From Microbacteriaceae bacterium (GTDB lineage: Bacteria > Actinomycetota > Actinomycetes > Actinomycetales > Microbacteriaceae): 64,000 nucleotides of DNA. Made by a program: the position numbers and the translations under genes. Positions within the stretch are counted from its first letter, which is position 1; every line of letters begins with the position of its first letter. Positions 48,072 to 57,950 of this stretch are shown piece by piece. The notes under the pieces are model-generated. The model had not been told where the DNA came from, did no database searches, and saw nothing but the letters and a program-made list of their open reading frames with translations. Location of the stretch: contig CANGDL010000001.1 of NCBI GenBank assembly GCA_947452675.1, positions 62,001 to 126,000 of the forward strand. The letters are read 5' to 3'.

Positions 48072-48944
48072 CTAGAAGGGCAGAAGCGGATCGATTGCGA
48101 TGACCACGAAGAGCAAAGTCAGGTATGAGTTTGCCATGTGGAACAAGCGCATGGGGTTCTTGACTTCTCCAGCAACTCCCTGGCGATAAAGGCGATATGC
48201 CTCTACAACGAACCAGATGCCGGCAACTACCGACACGATTGTGTAGGTCCAACCCATGTGGGCAACCGGAATAAGTAGAAGCGTCGAGGCCACGAGTGCC
48301 CATGCATACAAGATGATCTGGATTGCGACTGTGGTTGAGTTTCGAACCACTGGCAACATCGGAACGCCGGCGTTGGCGTAGTCCTCCTTGTAGCGCATGG
48401 AAAGCGGCCAGTAGTGCGGCGGAGTCCAGAGGAAAATAACCAGGAACAAAATCCAGGCCGCAGGATCAACACGGCCGGTTACGGCTGCCCAGCCGATCGC
48501 AACCGGCATTGCCCCCGCGGCGCCACCCCAAACGATATTTTGCGGAGTGCGACGCTTCAAGAGCAACGTGTATACGAAAACGTAGAACAGGATTGCGGCC
48601 AATGACAGTGATGCGGCCAACCAGTTCGTGAAAATTCCGAGCCACAGAATCGAAGCAACGCCGATTACCCAGGAGAAAATCAGTGCTTCACGTTTGGTCA
48701 AGTCACCGGTTACGAGCGGGCGACCCTTGGTTCGGCCCATAATTTTGTCGATATCGGCATCGATGTAGCAATTGAATGCGTTCGCCGACCCCGCACTGAG
48801 TGCTCCACCAACCAGTGTCGCCAAAACTAGCCATAGGTTCGGAATGCCCTGTTGAGCCAGAATCATTGTTGGAACCGTGGTAATCAAAAGCAGCTCAATC
48901 ACGCGTGGTTTCGTGAGAGCTACGTATGCCTTGACCTTGTTCAT
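48072..48944 (-). CDS. ctaB: Protoheme IX farnesyltransferase
   Basis: [39 protein letters not shown]. Confidence 0.96.
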   Translation of the reverse strand: MNKVKAYVALTKPRVIELLLITTVPTMILAQQGIPNLWLVLATLVGGALSAGSANAFNCYIDADIDKIMGRTKGRPLVTGDLTKREALIFSWVIGVASILWLGIFTNWLAASLSLAAILFYVFVYTLLLKRRTPQNIVWGGAAGAMPVAIGWAAVTGRVDPAAWILFLVIFLWTPPHYWPLSMRYKEDYANAGVPMLPVVRNSTTVAIQIILYAWALVASTLLLIPVAHMGWTYTIVSVVAGIWFVVEAYRLYRQGVAGEVKNPMRLFHMANSYLTLLFVVIAIDPLLPF

Positions 48945-49093
48945 TTCAAATAAGTCTAAATCAAGCGAGCGCGCGAGTATTCCTCACGGGAATGAATCCG
49001 CGTTTCAGAGCCTTGAAACCCCTATTGGCTGTAGACTTTTCTAGGTTGGGACACCTCAAATATTGGGCTGTACCACGCATTCAAATGGCGACG

Positions 49094-49127
49094 GCGCCAA
49101 ATCTAATAGACATAGCCGAATCGGCTA
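49094..49127. promoter_or_regulatory. Palindromic element(s) upstream of tkt
   Basis: Perfect TAGCCGA-A-TCGGCTA (49113..49127), preceded by ggcgacggcgcc-type inverted repeat. Confidence 0.4.
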
Positions 49128-49147
49128 ACTAATTCGAAGGAGCTGTT

Positions 49148-51235
49148 TTGTCAGCATTCCAATGGACCGATCTTGATTCACGAGCAGTTGACACTGCCCG
49201 AGTTCTAGCCGCAGATGCAGTTGAAAAGGTTGGCAACGGCCACCCTGGAACTGCAATCAGCCTTGCGCCTGTTGCCTACCTACTCTTCAACAAGGTCATG
49301 CGCCATGATCCAAAGAATGAAAAGTGGCTCGGCCGCGACCGTTTCATCCTTTCTGTTGGTCACTCGTCCCTGACCATCTACAACCAGCTTTACCTGCACG
49401 GTTATGGGCTAGAGCTTGACGACCTCAAGGCTCTTCGCACCTGGGGTTCTGCTACCCCTGGTCACCCTGAGTATGGACACACCAAGGGTGTAGAAATCAC
49501 AACTGGCCCACTTGGCCAGGGTCTTGCCTCGGCCACCGGTTTTGCATACGCTGCTCGCTATGAGCGCGGTCTGTATGACCCAGCCGCTCCAGCTGGAACC
49601 AGCCCTTTTGACCACTTCGTGTATGTAATCGCCGGCGACGGTGACATGCAAGAAGGTGTGACCGCTGAGGCTGCATCACTCGCCGGCCACCAGAAGTTGG
49701 GCAACCTAGTTGTCATCTATGACTCGAACCAAATATCAATCGAAGACGACACCAACATCGCTTTCACCGAAGACCTGTCGGCTCGCTATGAGTCTTACGG
49801 CTGGCACACCCAGACCGTCGACTGGAAGAAGACTGGCAACTACGTCGAAGACATCGAAGAACTTTACAACGCCATCGAAAAGGCGAAGTCGGTTACCGAC
49901 AAGCCTTCTTTGATCACGCTTCGCACCATCATCGGTTGGCCATCGCCTAAGAAGCAGAACTCTGGAAAGATCCACGGTTCGGCACTCGGGGCCGAGGAAC
50001 TTGCTGGTTTGAAGACCGTTCTAGGCTTCGACCCGGAGAAGACCTTCGAGGTTGACCCAGCTGTGCTTGCTCATACCCGCGACACCGCTCGCTTTGACCG
50101 TGAGCGCGCCGCTTGGGAAGCTTCATTTGATGCTTGGGCATCAGAAAACACCGACAAGAAGGCACTTCTCGAGCGTGTCGTTACAGGTGCGTCTCCAGCG
50201 GGTCTTGAGGCTGCACTTCCAGTCTTCGAAAGCGGCTCATCGGTTTCTACCCGTGTTGCTTCAGGCAAGGTAATCAACGCCATTGCAGCTGTTATGCCTG
50301 AACTATGGGGTGGCTCTGCTGACCTCGCAGACTCAAACATGACCACCATCACCGGAGCTAAGTCATTCGTTCCTTCCGAGTGGTCAACTCACGAGTGGAC
50401 CGGAGACCCATACGGTCGCGTTCTTCACTTCGGCATCCGTGAGCACGCTATGGGCTCTATCCTTAATGGAATCGTTTTGCACGGGAACACCCGCGCATTC
50501 GGCGGAACCTTCTTGATCTTTAGCGACTACATGCGCCCAGCCGTTCGCTTGGCCGCACTTATGGGTATCCCATCGATTTTCGTTTGGACCCACGACTCAG
50601 TGGCGCTGGGTGAAGATGGTCCTACTCACCAGCCAATCGAGCAGCTTGCTACGCTCCGAGCGATTCCAAACCTCGACATGGTTCGCCCAGCCGACGGAAA
50701 CGAGACAGCATTCGCTTGGAAAACTGTTCTTGAGCGTCGTCAGGGCCCTGCCGGTCTTGCACTAAGCCGCCAGAACCTTCCGGTTTATGCACGAGGCGAA
50801 GCCGATGAGACCGGTGCCGTATATGCAGGTGCCGAAAACACTTCGAAGGGTGCCTACACCTTGCTCGAGGCCGCCAACGGCAAGCCAAAGGTGATCCTGA
50901 TTGCAACCGGTTCAGAGGTAGAAATCGCGGTCAACGCGCGCCTACAGCTAGAAGCCGCCGGCATCGCGACTCGCGTTGTCTCGGCACCATGCCTTGAGTG
51001 GTTCGACGAGCAGCCTGCTGCCTACCGCGAACAGGTCTTGCCTACTTCGGTCAAGGCAAAGGTCTCGGTCGAAGCGGGCTTGAGCCTCGGCTGGAACAAG
51101 TACGTCGGTCCATTCGGTAAGTCTGTTTCAATCGAGCACTTCGGTGCTTCGGCTGATGCCAAGACTCTTTACCGCGAGTTCGGCATGACCGCTGAGGCTG
51201 TTGTTGCAGCCGCACGCGACTCACTCACAAACTAA
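49148..51235 (+). CDS. tkt: Transketolase
   Basis: 695 aa; GHPGTAISLAP; GDGDMQEGVTAEAASLAGH; TTG start. Confidence 0.97.
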   Translation: MSAFQWTDLDSRAVDTARVLAADAVEKVGNGHPGTAISLAPVAYLLFNKVMRHDPKNEKWLGRDRFILSVGHSSLTIYNQLYLHGYGLELDDLKALRTWGSATPGHPEYGHTKGVEITTGPLGQGLASATGFAYAARYERGLYDPAAPAGTSPFDHFVYVIAGDGDMQEGVTAEAASLAGHQKLGNLVVIYDSNQISIEDDTNIAFTEDLSARYESYGWHTQTVDWKKTGNYVEDIEELYNAIEKAKSVTDKPSLITLRTIIGWPSPKKQNSGKIHGSALGAEELAGLKTVLGFDPEKTFEVDPAVLAHTRDTARFDRERAAWEASFDAWASENTDKKALLERVVTGASPAGLEAALPVFESGSSVSTRVASGKVINAIAAVMPELWGGSADLADSNMTTITGAKSFVPSEWSTHEWTGDPYGRVLHFGIREHAMGSILNGIVLHGNTRAFGGTFLIFSDYMRPAVRLAALMGIPSIFVWTHDSVALGEDGPTHQPIEQLATLRAIPNLDMVRPADGNETAFAWKTVLERRQGPAGLALSRQNLPVYARGEADETGAVYAGAENTSKGAYTLLEAANGKPKVILIATGSEVEIAVNARLQLEAAGIATRVVSAPCLEWFDEQPAAYREQVLPTSVKAKVSVEAGLSLGWNKYVGPFGKSVSIEHFGASADAKTLYREFGMTAEAVVAAARDSLTN

Positions 51236-51280
51236 TCCCCCAATTTTTCAAAAAACTTCAATCAAATTACGGAGAACAAC

Positions 51281-52381
51281 ATGTCAAACAGCCCTCTAGC
51301 CCAGCTAGCAGCAAACGGCGTCAGCATCTGGCTAGACGACCTATCTCGTTCACGCATCGTTTCAGGTGGCCTTCGCGACCTAATCACCAACCGTTCGGTT
51401 TCTGGTGTAACCACTAACCCAACCATCTTCGCCGGGGCACTCGCCAAGGGTGAGGGTTACCAGGCTCAGGTCGCCGAGCTAGCAGCTGCTGGTTCAACGG
51501 CAGAGCAGGCAATTTTTGAAATCACCACCAAGGATGTCGCTGACGCTTGCGACATTTTCGCGGGAGTTTACGAGCGCACAAACGGTTTTGATGGCCGCGT
51601 TTCTATCGAGGTCGAACCGGGTCTTGCCAACGACGCTGCAGGAACCATCAAGCAGGCGAAGGAACTTTTCGCCAAGGTTAACCGTGAGAACGTCATGATC
51701 AAGATTCCAGCGACCGTTCCTGGCCTTGAGGCAATCACTGCAGTTATCGCCGAGGGAATCAGCGTCAACGTGACCTTGATCTTCTCGATCGAGCGCTACC
51801 GTGCAGTCATCGCGGCCTACATCGCGGGTGTGGAGCAGGCAAAGGCTGCTGGTCACGACATTTCAAAGATCCACTCGGTTGCTTCATTCTTCGTTTCACG
51901 CGTGGACACCGAGGTTGACAACCGCCTGGTTGCCGCCGGTCACCCTGAGCTAAAGAGTCAGGCTGCTCTAGCAAACGCACGCCTTGCATACGAGCTATTC
52001 GAGTCGGAGTTCTCGACACCAGTCTGGGCTAATCTAGCTGCAGCTGGTGCAAATGTTCAGCGACCGCTTATGGCTTCGACCGGAGTTAAGGACCCAAACC
52101 TCCTTGACACTCTTTATGTGACTGAATTGGTTGCTCCTCAGCTTGTGAACACCATGCCAGAGAAGACCATGGAAGCCGTGTACGACCACGGAATCGTTCC
52201 AGAAGCGTCAATCACCAACAACTACGAGTCGGCTCGCGAAGTTCTCGCAAAAGTTACCGCAGCCGGAGTTTCGCTGGACGAAGCCACCGAGGTGCTCGAA
52301 AAAGAAGGCGTCGAGAAGTTCATCATTTCTTGGAATGAACTTGTCGAGACCGTAGACACCGCACTGAAGGCAGCTAAGTAA
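51281..52381 (+). CDS. tal: Transaldolase
   Basis: 366 aa; [42 protein letters not shown]. Confidence 0.96.
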   Translation: MSNSPLAQLAANGVSIWLDDLSRSRIVSGGLRDLITNRSVSGVTTNPTIFAGALAKGEGYQAQVAELAAAGSTAEQAIFEITTKDVADACDIFAGVYERTNGFDGRVSIEVEPGLANDAAGTIKQAKELFAKVNRENVMIKIPATVPGLEAITAVIAEGISVNVTLIFSIERYRAVIAAYIAGVEQAKAAGHDISKIHSVASFFVSRVDTEVDNRLVAAGHPELKSQAALANARLAYELFESEFSTPVWANLAAAGANVQRPLMASTGVKDPNLLDTLYVTELVAPQLVNTMPEKTMEAVYDHGIVPEASITNNYESAREVLAKVTAAGVSLDEATEVLEKEGVEKFIISWNELVETVDTALKAAK

Positions 52382-52383
52382 TA

Positions 52384-53985
52384 ATGACCCTCAAGGTAGT
52401 GACATCAGGAACCGCGTCAGGTGCGGTTGCCGAATTTGTACCAGTGCTTGTAGCCGATAAGGTTGCCAGCCGAATTGCCGCCAAGGATTTCACTCTTTGG
52501 GGCAAGGATGCCGAAGCCGAATCTGCAATCCGTCTCGGATGGGTTAACTCGGCAGATGACTCCGCTCCCCTAATTGACTCAATCATCGCTTTGCGCGATG
52601 AGTTTGCCGCCAAGGGTGTTACCCGTTTCGTCCTCTGCGGAATGGGTGGTTCATCACTTGCACCTGAGGTCATCACCCGCACCGCCGGTGTCGAACTTGT
52701 TGTGCTTGACTCAACCGATGCTGACCAGGTGGGCGATGCCCTTTCTGGAGACCTGACCAAGACCGCAATCGTGGTTTCGTCAAAGTCTGGCTCAACCGTT
52801 GAAACCGATTCTCAGAAGCGGATTTTCGAGAAGGCATTCACCGATGCCGGAATCGACAAGACCGACCGTGTGGTCATCGTGACCGACCCAGGTTCCCCAA
52901 TGGAAGCTGCCGCGAAGGCAGATGGCTATCGCATCTTCAATGCTGACCCAAACGTTGGCGGTCGTTACAGTGCACTTACCGCTTTCGGCATCGTTCCTTC
53001 GGGTCTTGCGGGCGTTGACATCGCGACTCTTCTGGCTGAGGCCCGTGAAGTGGCACCGCTGTTGGCGAGTGACTCTGCAGAGAACCCTGCGCTAATTCTT
53101 GGTGCAGCTTTGGCTAAAACTTATGGCGAATATGGCTACCGCGACAAGATTGGAATCGTCACCGACGGCACCCCAATCGTTGGTTTTGGTGACTGGGCTG
53201 AGCAGTTGATCGCTGAATCAACCGGAAAGATCGGCAAGGGTATTCTGCCGGTCGTGCTTGACCCGCAGAGCCAGGAACTTCATTCCGGGCTTGCTGACCT
53301 CCTAGCCGTGCGTGTGGTTGCCGATGCAACCAACGTTGGTGGCGATGAAGTGGCAGTCTCTGGTCCTCTAGGAGCGCAGTTCCTGCTTTGGGAATATGCA
53401 ACCGTTGTCGCCAGCCGTTTGATCGGAATCAACCCGTTTGACCAGCCTGACGTTGAATCGGCAAAGATTGCTGCACGTGGCATGCTCGAGCAGCGCGATG
53501 CAGTAATCCCAGCACAGTTTGAAAATGCTGGCATCGAAGTTCGTTCAACCTCGCTCGAGCTAGGTTCGGCGGCTTCGATCGCCGATGCAATCAAGGCTCT
53601 ATTGGCTCAGGTGTCTGACGATGATGGTTACCTTTCAGTTCAGGCTTATCTAGACCGCACCTCAGTTCCAGAAGCAGCGGAACTTCGGGATCTGTTCGCG
53701 AAGGCCACCCGACGTCCTGTGACGTTCGGCTGGGCACCACGCTTTTTGCACTCGACCGGTCAGTACCACAAGGGCGGTCCTCGTCAGGGTGTCTACCTAC
53801 AGATAGTGGCAAAGGCTTCTCAGGACATCCAGGTTCCTGGTCGTGACTTCAGCTTCGGTGAGCTAATCGCTTCGCAGGCCGCTGGAGATGCAAAGGTTCT
53901 CGGTGCCCTCGACCGTCCCGTGCTAACCCTCACTTTGGGTGAGGCAAAGGCCGGTCTGGCAGCAATCAAGAACGCAATCGCTTAA
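52384..53985 (+). CDS. pgi: Glucose-6-phosphate isomerase
   Basis: 533 aa; LCGMGGSSLAPEV; VVSSKSGSTVETDSQ; HSTGQYHKGGPRQGVYLQI. Confidence 0.93.
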   Translation: MTLKVVTSGTASGAVAEFVPVLVADKVASRIAAKDFTLWGKDAEAESAIRLGWVNSADDSAPLIDSIIALRDEFAAKGVTRFVLCGMGGSSLAPEVITRTAGVELVVLDSTDADQVGDALSGDLTKTAIVVSSKSGSTVETDSQKRIFEKAFTDAGIDKTDRVVIVTDPGSPMEAAAKADGYRIFNADPNVGGRYSALTAFGIVPSGLAGVDIATLLAEAREVAPLLASDSAENPALILGAALAKTYGEYGYRDKIGIVTDGTPIVGFGDWAEQLIAESTGKIGKGILPVVLDPQSQELHSGLADLLAVRVVADATNVGGDEVAVSGPLGAQFLLWEYATVVASRLIGINPFDQPDVESAKIAARGMLEQRDAVIPAQFENAGIEVRSTSLELGSAASIADAIKALLAQVSDDDGYLSVQAYLDRTSVPEAAELRDLFAKATRRPVTFGWAPRFLHSTGQYHKGGPRQGVYLQIVAKASQDIQVPGRDFSFGELIASQAAGDAKVLGALDRPVLTLTLGEAKAGLAAIKNAIA

Positions 53986-53999
53986 GGATAAAAATCTCG

Positions 54000-55538
54000 A
54001 TGAGTCAGCTCTCTGCGGGCAATAACCCGCTTCGCGATCCAGCAGATCGCCGTCTTAACCGAATCGCGGGCCCAAGCAGCCTCGTGATCTTCGGTGTGAC
54101 CGGCGACCTCTCTCGCAAGAAATTAATGCCTGCGGTCTATGACCTCGCCAACCGAGGCCTGCTTCCACCTGGCTTTGCGCTGGTTGGCTTCGCTCGTCGA
54201 GACTGGGCAGACCAAGACTTCGGCGCTCAGGTCAAGGAATCGGTAAAGCAGTATGCGCGTACTCCTTGGTCTGAAGAAGTTTGGGAGCAGCTGGCCACCG
54301 GAATTCGTTTCGTGTCTGGCGAGTTCGACGATGACGCTGCATTTGACCGCCTAAAAGAGACCATCGAAAAGCTCGACAAGGAGCGTGGCACCAATGGTAA
54401 CCACGCTTTCTACCTGTCAATCCCACCTAAGGCATTCGCGCAGGTTTGTGAGCAGTTGTCACGAAGTGGTTTGGCATCGCCTAAGCCAGACGAGTTCCGT
54501 CGCGTGGTCATCGAGAAGCCATTTGGTCACGACCTGGAGTCATCTCGCGAGCTGAACGACGTGGTCGAGTCTGTTTTCCCACCGGAATCCGTATTCCGCA
54601 TCGACCACTATCTCGGCAAGGAGACGGTGCAGAACATCCTTGCGCTTCGCTTTGCAAATCAGATGTTTGAGCCCCTTTGGAATGCAAACTACATCGACCA
54701 CGTTCAAATCACCATGGCCGAGGACATCGGTGTTGGTGGACGTGCCGGATACTACGACGGCATCGGTGCCGCTCGCGATGTGATTCAGAACCACCTGCTG
54801 CAGCTCTTGGCACTCACCGCAATGGAAGAGCCAGTTTCATTCGATGCCGATGACCTTCGCGCCGAGAAGGAGAAGGTTCTTTCTGCAGTGCGCCTGCCTA
54901 AGGACCTCGGCAAGCACACCGCTCGCGGGCAATATGCCGGTGGTTGGCAGGGCGGCGAGCACGTGCTCGGTTTCCTTGAAGAAGACGGCATGAACCCTGA
55001 GTCGATCTCAGAGACCTATGCGGCTATGCGCTTGGATATCAATACACGTCGCTGGGCTGGTGTTCCGTTTTACCTTCGAGCAGGCAAGCGACTTGGCCGT
55101 CGAGTCACCGAGATCGCGGTTGTTTTCAAGCGAGCTCCACAGCAGCTTTTCGCTGAAAGTCAGACCTCGGCGCTCGGCGCAAACGCGTTGGTTATTCGTG
55201 TCCAGCCTGACGAAGGCGTAACCATTCGCTTCGGTTCTAAGGTTCCTGGTGTTGGCATGCAAGTTCGCGATGTGACCATGGACTTCGGTTATGGGCACGC
55301 CTTCACCGAGGCTAGCCCCGAAGCATACGAGCGCCTCATCCTGGACGTGCTTCTGGGCGACGCTCCCCTGTTCCCTCGCCACCGCGAAGTAGAACTTTCT
55401 TGGATGATTCTTGACCCGATTGAAAAGTTCTGGGAGCAGCAGCCAGGTCAGCCGGAGCAGTATCGCCCGGGCACCTGGGGTCCATCATCTGCAGACGATA
55501 TGCTGTCACGCGACGGCCGAGCTTGGAGAATTCCGTGA
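54000..55538 (+). CDS. zwf: Glucose-6-phosphate 1-dehydrogenase
   Basis: FGVTGDLSRKKLMPAVYDLANRGLLPP; RIDHYLGKETVQN. Confidence 0.98.
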   Translation: MSQLSAGNNPLRDPADRRLNRIAGPSSLVIFGVTGDLSRKKLMPAVYDLANRGLLPPGFALVGFARRDWADQDFGAQVKESVKQYARTPWSEEVWEQLATGIRFVSGEFDDDAAFDRLKETIEKLDKERGTNGNHAFYLSIPPKAFAQVCEQLSRSGLASPKPDEFRRVVIEKPFGHDLESSRELNDVVESVFPPESVFRIDHYLGKETVQNILALRFANQMFEPLWNANYIDHVQITMAEDIGVGGRAGYYDGIGAARDVIQNHLLQLLALTAMEEPVSFDADDLRAEKEKVLSAVRLPKDLGKHTARGQYAGGWQGGEHVLGFLEEDGMNPESISETYAAMRLDINTRRWAGVPFYLRAGKRLGRRVTEIAVVFKRAPQQLFAESQTSALGANALVIRVQPDEGVTIRFGSKVPGVGMQVRDVTMDFGYGHAFTEASPEAYERLILDVLLGDAPLFPRHREVELSWMILDPIEKFWEQQPGQPEQYRPGTWGPSSADDMLSRDGRAWRIP

Positions 55539-56458
55539 TCAAGTCACTTCCGAACACCACAATCAGCAAGGTTTCAAAAGCCTTGGTCACGATTCGCGAA
55601 GAAGGTGGCGCAGTTGCACTCGGCCGCGTTCTCACGCTCATCATCGAAACTGACCTCGATGGCCTCGAGCGAGCAGTCAAGGCTGCAAACGACGCATCGA
55701 GAGAGCACCCTTGCCGCGTAATCGTTTTGGCAAGTGAAAACAATGCCAACGCCCAAGAGGCTCGCCTCGACGCAGAGATTCGTGTTGGTGGCGATGCCGG
55801 CGCATCCGAGGTAATCGTATTGCGTGCCTACGGTGAAGCCGCAGCTGACGGCGAGAGCCTCGTTACCGGGCTCCTGCTACCAGATGCACCTGTGGTGGCT
55901 TGGTGGCCAGACCAGGCCCCTGAGAAGGCTGCAACCTCTTCGATCGGGCGCATTGCAACCCGTCGAATCACCGATGCCGCAAGCCAGCCAAATCCAAACA
56001 GCTATTTGAAGCACCTTGCCGCCACTTATACACCGGGTGACAGTGACTTTGCTTGGACTCGTTTGACACTGTGGCGCGCCCAGTTGGCAGCCATCCTCGA
56101 CCAGCCACCTTATGACGCTGTTACCGCGGTTGATGTTACCGGCGCCAGCGATTCACCTAGCACCGACTTGTTGGCTGCCTGGCTTGAACTTCAGCTTCAG
56201 GTCAAGGTAAATATCATTCGCAGCGAACGCGGAAAAGCGGTTGCTGGAATCAAGGGCGTGAAGCTTCACCGTGACTCTGGTGATATCGAGATCGTTCGAA
56301 ACGTTCCAGATGTGGCGACACTCATTCAGCCAACTCAGCCGACACGCGAGATTAGCCTGCCTAGGCGAAGCCTTCGCGACTGCCTGAGCGAAGATCTTCG
56401 TCGTCTCGACCCGGATGACCTGTTCGGCAAGGTAATCACCAAGGGTTTCGGCAAGTAA
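55535..56458 (+). CDS. opcA: Glucose-6-phosphate dehydrogenase assembly protein OpcA
   Basis: PDAPVVAWWPDQAPEKAA; SDFAWTRLTLWRAQLAAILDQPPY; GTGA start/stop overlap with zwf. Confidence 0.95.
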   Translation: MIKSLPNTTISKVSKALVTIREEGGAVALGRVLTLIIETDLDGLERAVKAANDASREHPCRVIVLASENNANAQEARLDAEIRVGGDAGASEVIVLRAYGEAAADGESLVTGLLLPDAPVVAWWPDQAPEKAATSSIGRIATRRITDAASQPNPNSYLKHLAATYTPGDSDFAWTRLTLWRAQLAAILDQPPYDAVTAVDVTGASDSPSTDLLAAWLELQLQVKVNIIRSERGKAVAGIKGVKLHRDSGDIEIVRNVPDVATLIQPTQPTREISLPRRSLRDCLSEDLRRLDPDDLFGKVITKGFGK

Positions 56459-57180
56459 TGAGTGTTTTGGTCAACCGTTTTAAAGATGGTCAGTCGGTCG
56501 CCCGCAATGCCGCCCAAGAATTCTTCGTAAAAATGGATGAAGTGTTGGCCACCAAAGCCGAGGCTCATGTCGCAATCACTGGCGGAACCGTTGGCATCGC
56601 GACATTGGCGGAAATCGCCGCCAACGAGCGCGCCGTTAGCTTTGATTTCAATCGCATTAATTTCTGGTGGGGCGATGAGCGATTTGTTGCGGCAGACAGC
56701 GGCGATCGAAACTCGCTCCAAGCTCAAAACGCCTTGTTTGCAAAGATCAAAATTGACTCTTCGAAGCTGCACCCTTTTCCGAGCTCCGACAACGGGCTAA
56801 CCTTGGATGAGGCCGCCGAGCAGTTCGCGGCCTACTTTGCCGAAATTCGCCCACACTTTGATCTCGTGTTTCTAGGTATGGGACCAGATGGGCACATCAA
56901 CAGCCTCTTCCCGGGTAAACCGACCCCAGCTCCCGGAGTTCAGATCATTGCTGAACACGACTCCCCTAAGCCGCCGGCGCAGCGCCTCAGCTTTACCTAT
57001 GAGGCAATGAATGCGGCCGACGAGGTTTGGTTTATCGTTGCCGGTGCCGACAAGGCAGACGCCGTAAACATTGCATTTGGTGATGACCCGAACTCGTTGC
57101 CGGTTGGTCGCGTGCACGGCAAACGCAAGACCGTTTGGTTTGTCGACCAGACTGCTGGCACGACCACCTGGGGATGCTAG
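56458..57180 (+). CDS. pgl: 6-phosphogluconolactonase
   Basis: FWWGDERFV; FDLVFLGMGPDGHINSLFPG. Confidence 0.95.
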   Translation: MSVLVNRFKDGQSVARNAAQEFFVKMDEVLATKAEAHVAITGGTVGIATLAEIAANERAVSFDFNRINFWWGDERFVAADSGDRNSLQAQNALFAKIKIDSSKLHPFPSSDNGLTLDEAAEQFAAYFAEIRPHFDLVFLGMGPDGHINSLFPGKPTPAPGVQIIAEHDSPKPPAQRLSFTYEAMNAADEVWFIVAGADKADAVNIAFGDDPNSLPVGRVHGKRKTVWFVDQTAGTTTWGC

Positions 57181-57193
57181 TAGCCAGACAATG

Positions 57194-57229
57194 AAAAAAT
57201 CCCCTCGAATTCTCGGGGGGATTTCTTTC
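57194..57229. terminator. Terminator-like hairpin between convergent operons
   Basis: aaaaaatcccctcgaattctcggggggatttctttct. Confidence 0.75.
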
Positions 57230-57239
57230 TAAAATTTCG

Positions 57240-57620
57240 CTATTCGCTGGTACCAGCCGCTTCGGCCAATCGCACGCGTCGTTCGCGAACTGCACTTACG
57301 GCCTCTTCGAGTAGTTCTTTGGCTTCATCGTCAGTTCGACGCTCTTTAACATAAGCCAGGTGAGTCTTATAAGGTTCGTGCTTGGCAATAACCGGCGGAT
57401 TGTCTTTATCTTGCCCGGCCGGAAGCCCACAGTTTGGGCAGTCAAGCTGCTCAGGAATTTCGGCTTCTTCAACGTTCGCTGCAAAAGCTCTCTTGGTCGA
57501 GTGTCCGCCTGAGCAGTAATAGTTGCGTTCTACGCGTGCGGCCTGATAGCCGCGATCTGCCTCACCCATTGGCCCCGCGCCAACACGCGAACCACGGATT
57601 GCTGAACCACCGTTGCTCAT
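57240..57620 (-). CDS. RbpA-family RNA polymerase-binding protein (paralog 2)
   Basis: IRGSRVGAGPMGEADRG...YYCSGGH...IPEQLDCPNCGLPAG...YKTHLAYVKERRTDDEAKELLEEAVSAVRERR parallels RbpA N-terminal tail, core and sigma-interacting region. Confidence 0.8.
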   Translation of the reverse strand: MSNGGSAIRGSRVGAGPMGEADRGYQAARVERNYYCSGGHSTKRAFAANVEEAEIPEQLDCPNCGLPAGQDKDNPPVIAKHEPYKTHLAYVKERRTDDEAKELLEEAVSAVRERRVRLAEAAGTSE

Positions 57621-57661
57621 ACTTAGCTCCTCGGGAGTTGCCTAGTTAGGAATCGAAAGGG

Positions 57662-57913
57662 CTACGCGACCAGGTGGAAGCGAGTGAACAGACCAAGAGT
57701 CACAATCACAACGATCCAAACGACACCAAGGATGATGGTGATGCGGTTGAGGTTTCTCTCGGCAACTCCGGAGGTGCCAAGTGCAGAGGTAACTCCACCG
57801 CCGAACATGTCTGAAAGACCGCCACCGCGACCCTTGTGAAGAAGAATCAGAAGGGTGAGTAGCAGTGATGTGATTGCTAGAAGCACCTGAAGTGCGATCT
57901 GAAGTGCGGCCAT
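57662..57913 (-). CDS. secG: Preprotein translocase subunit SecG
   Basis: 83 aa; LLTLLILLHKGRGGGLSDMFGG. Confidence 0.94.
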   Translation of the reverse strand: MAALQIALQVLLAITSLLLTLLILLHKGRGGGLSDMFGGGVTSALGTSGVAERNLNRITIILGVVWIVVIVTLGLFTRFHLVA

Positions 57914-57950
57914 TAGGGCGTGATCCTTTATTTGAAGCGGTCTTAGGAAA

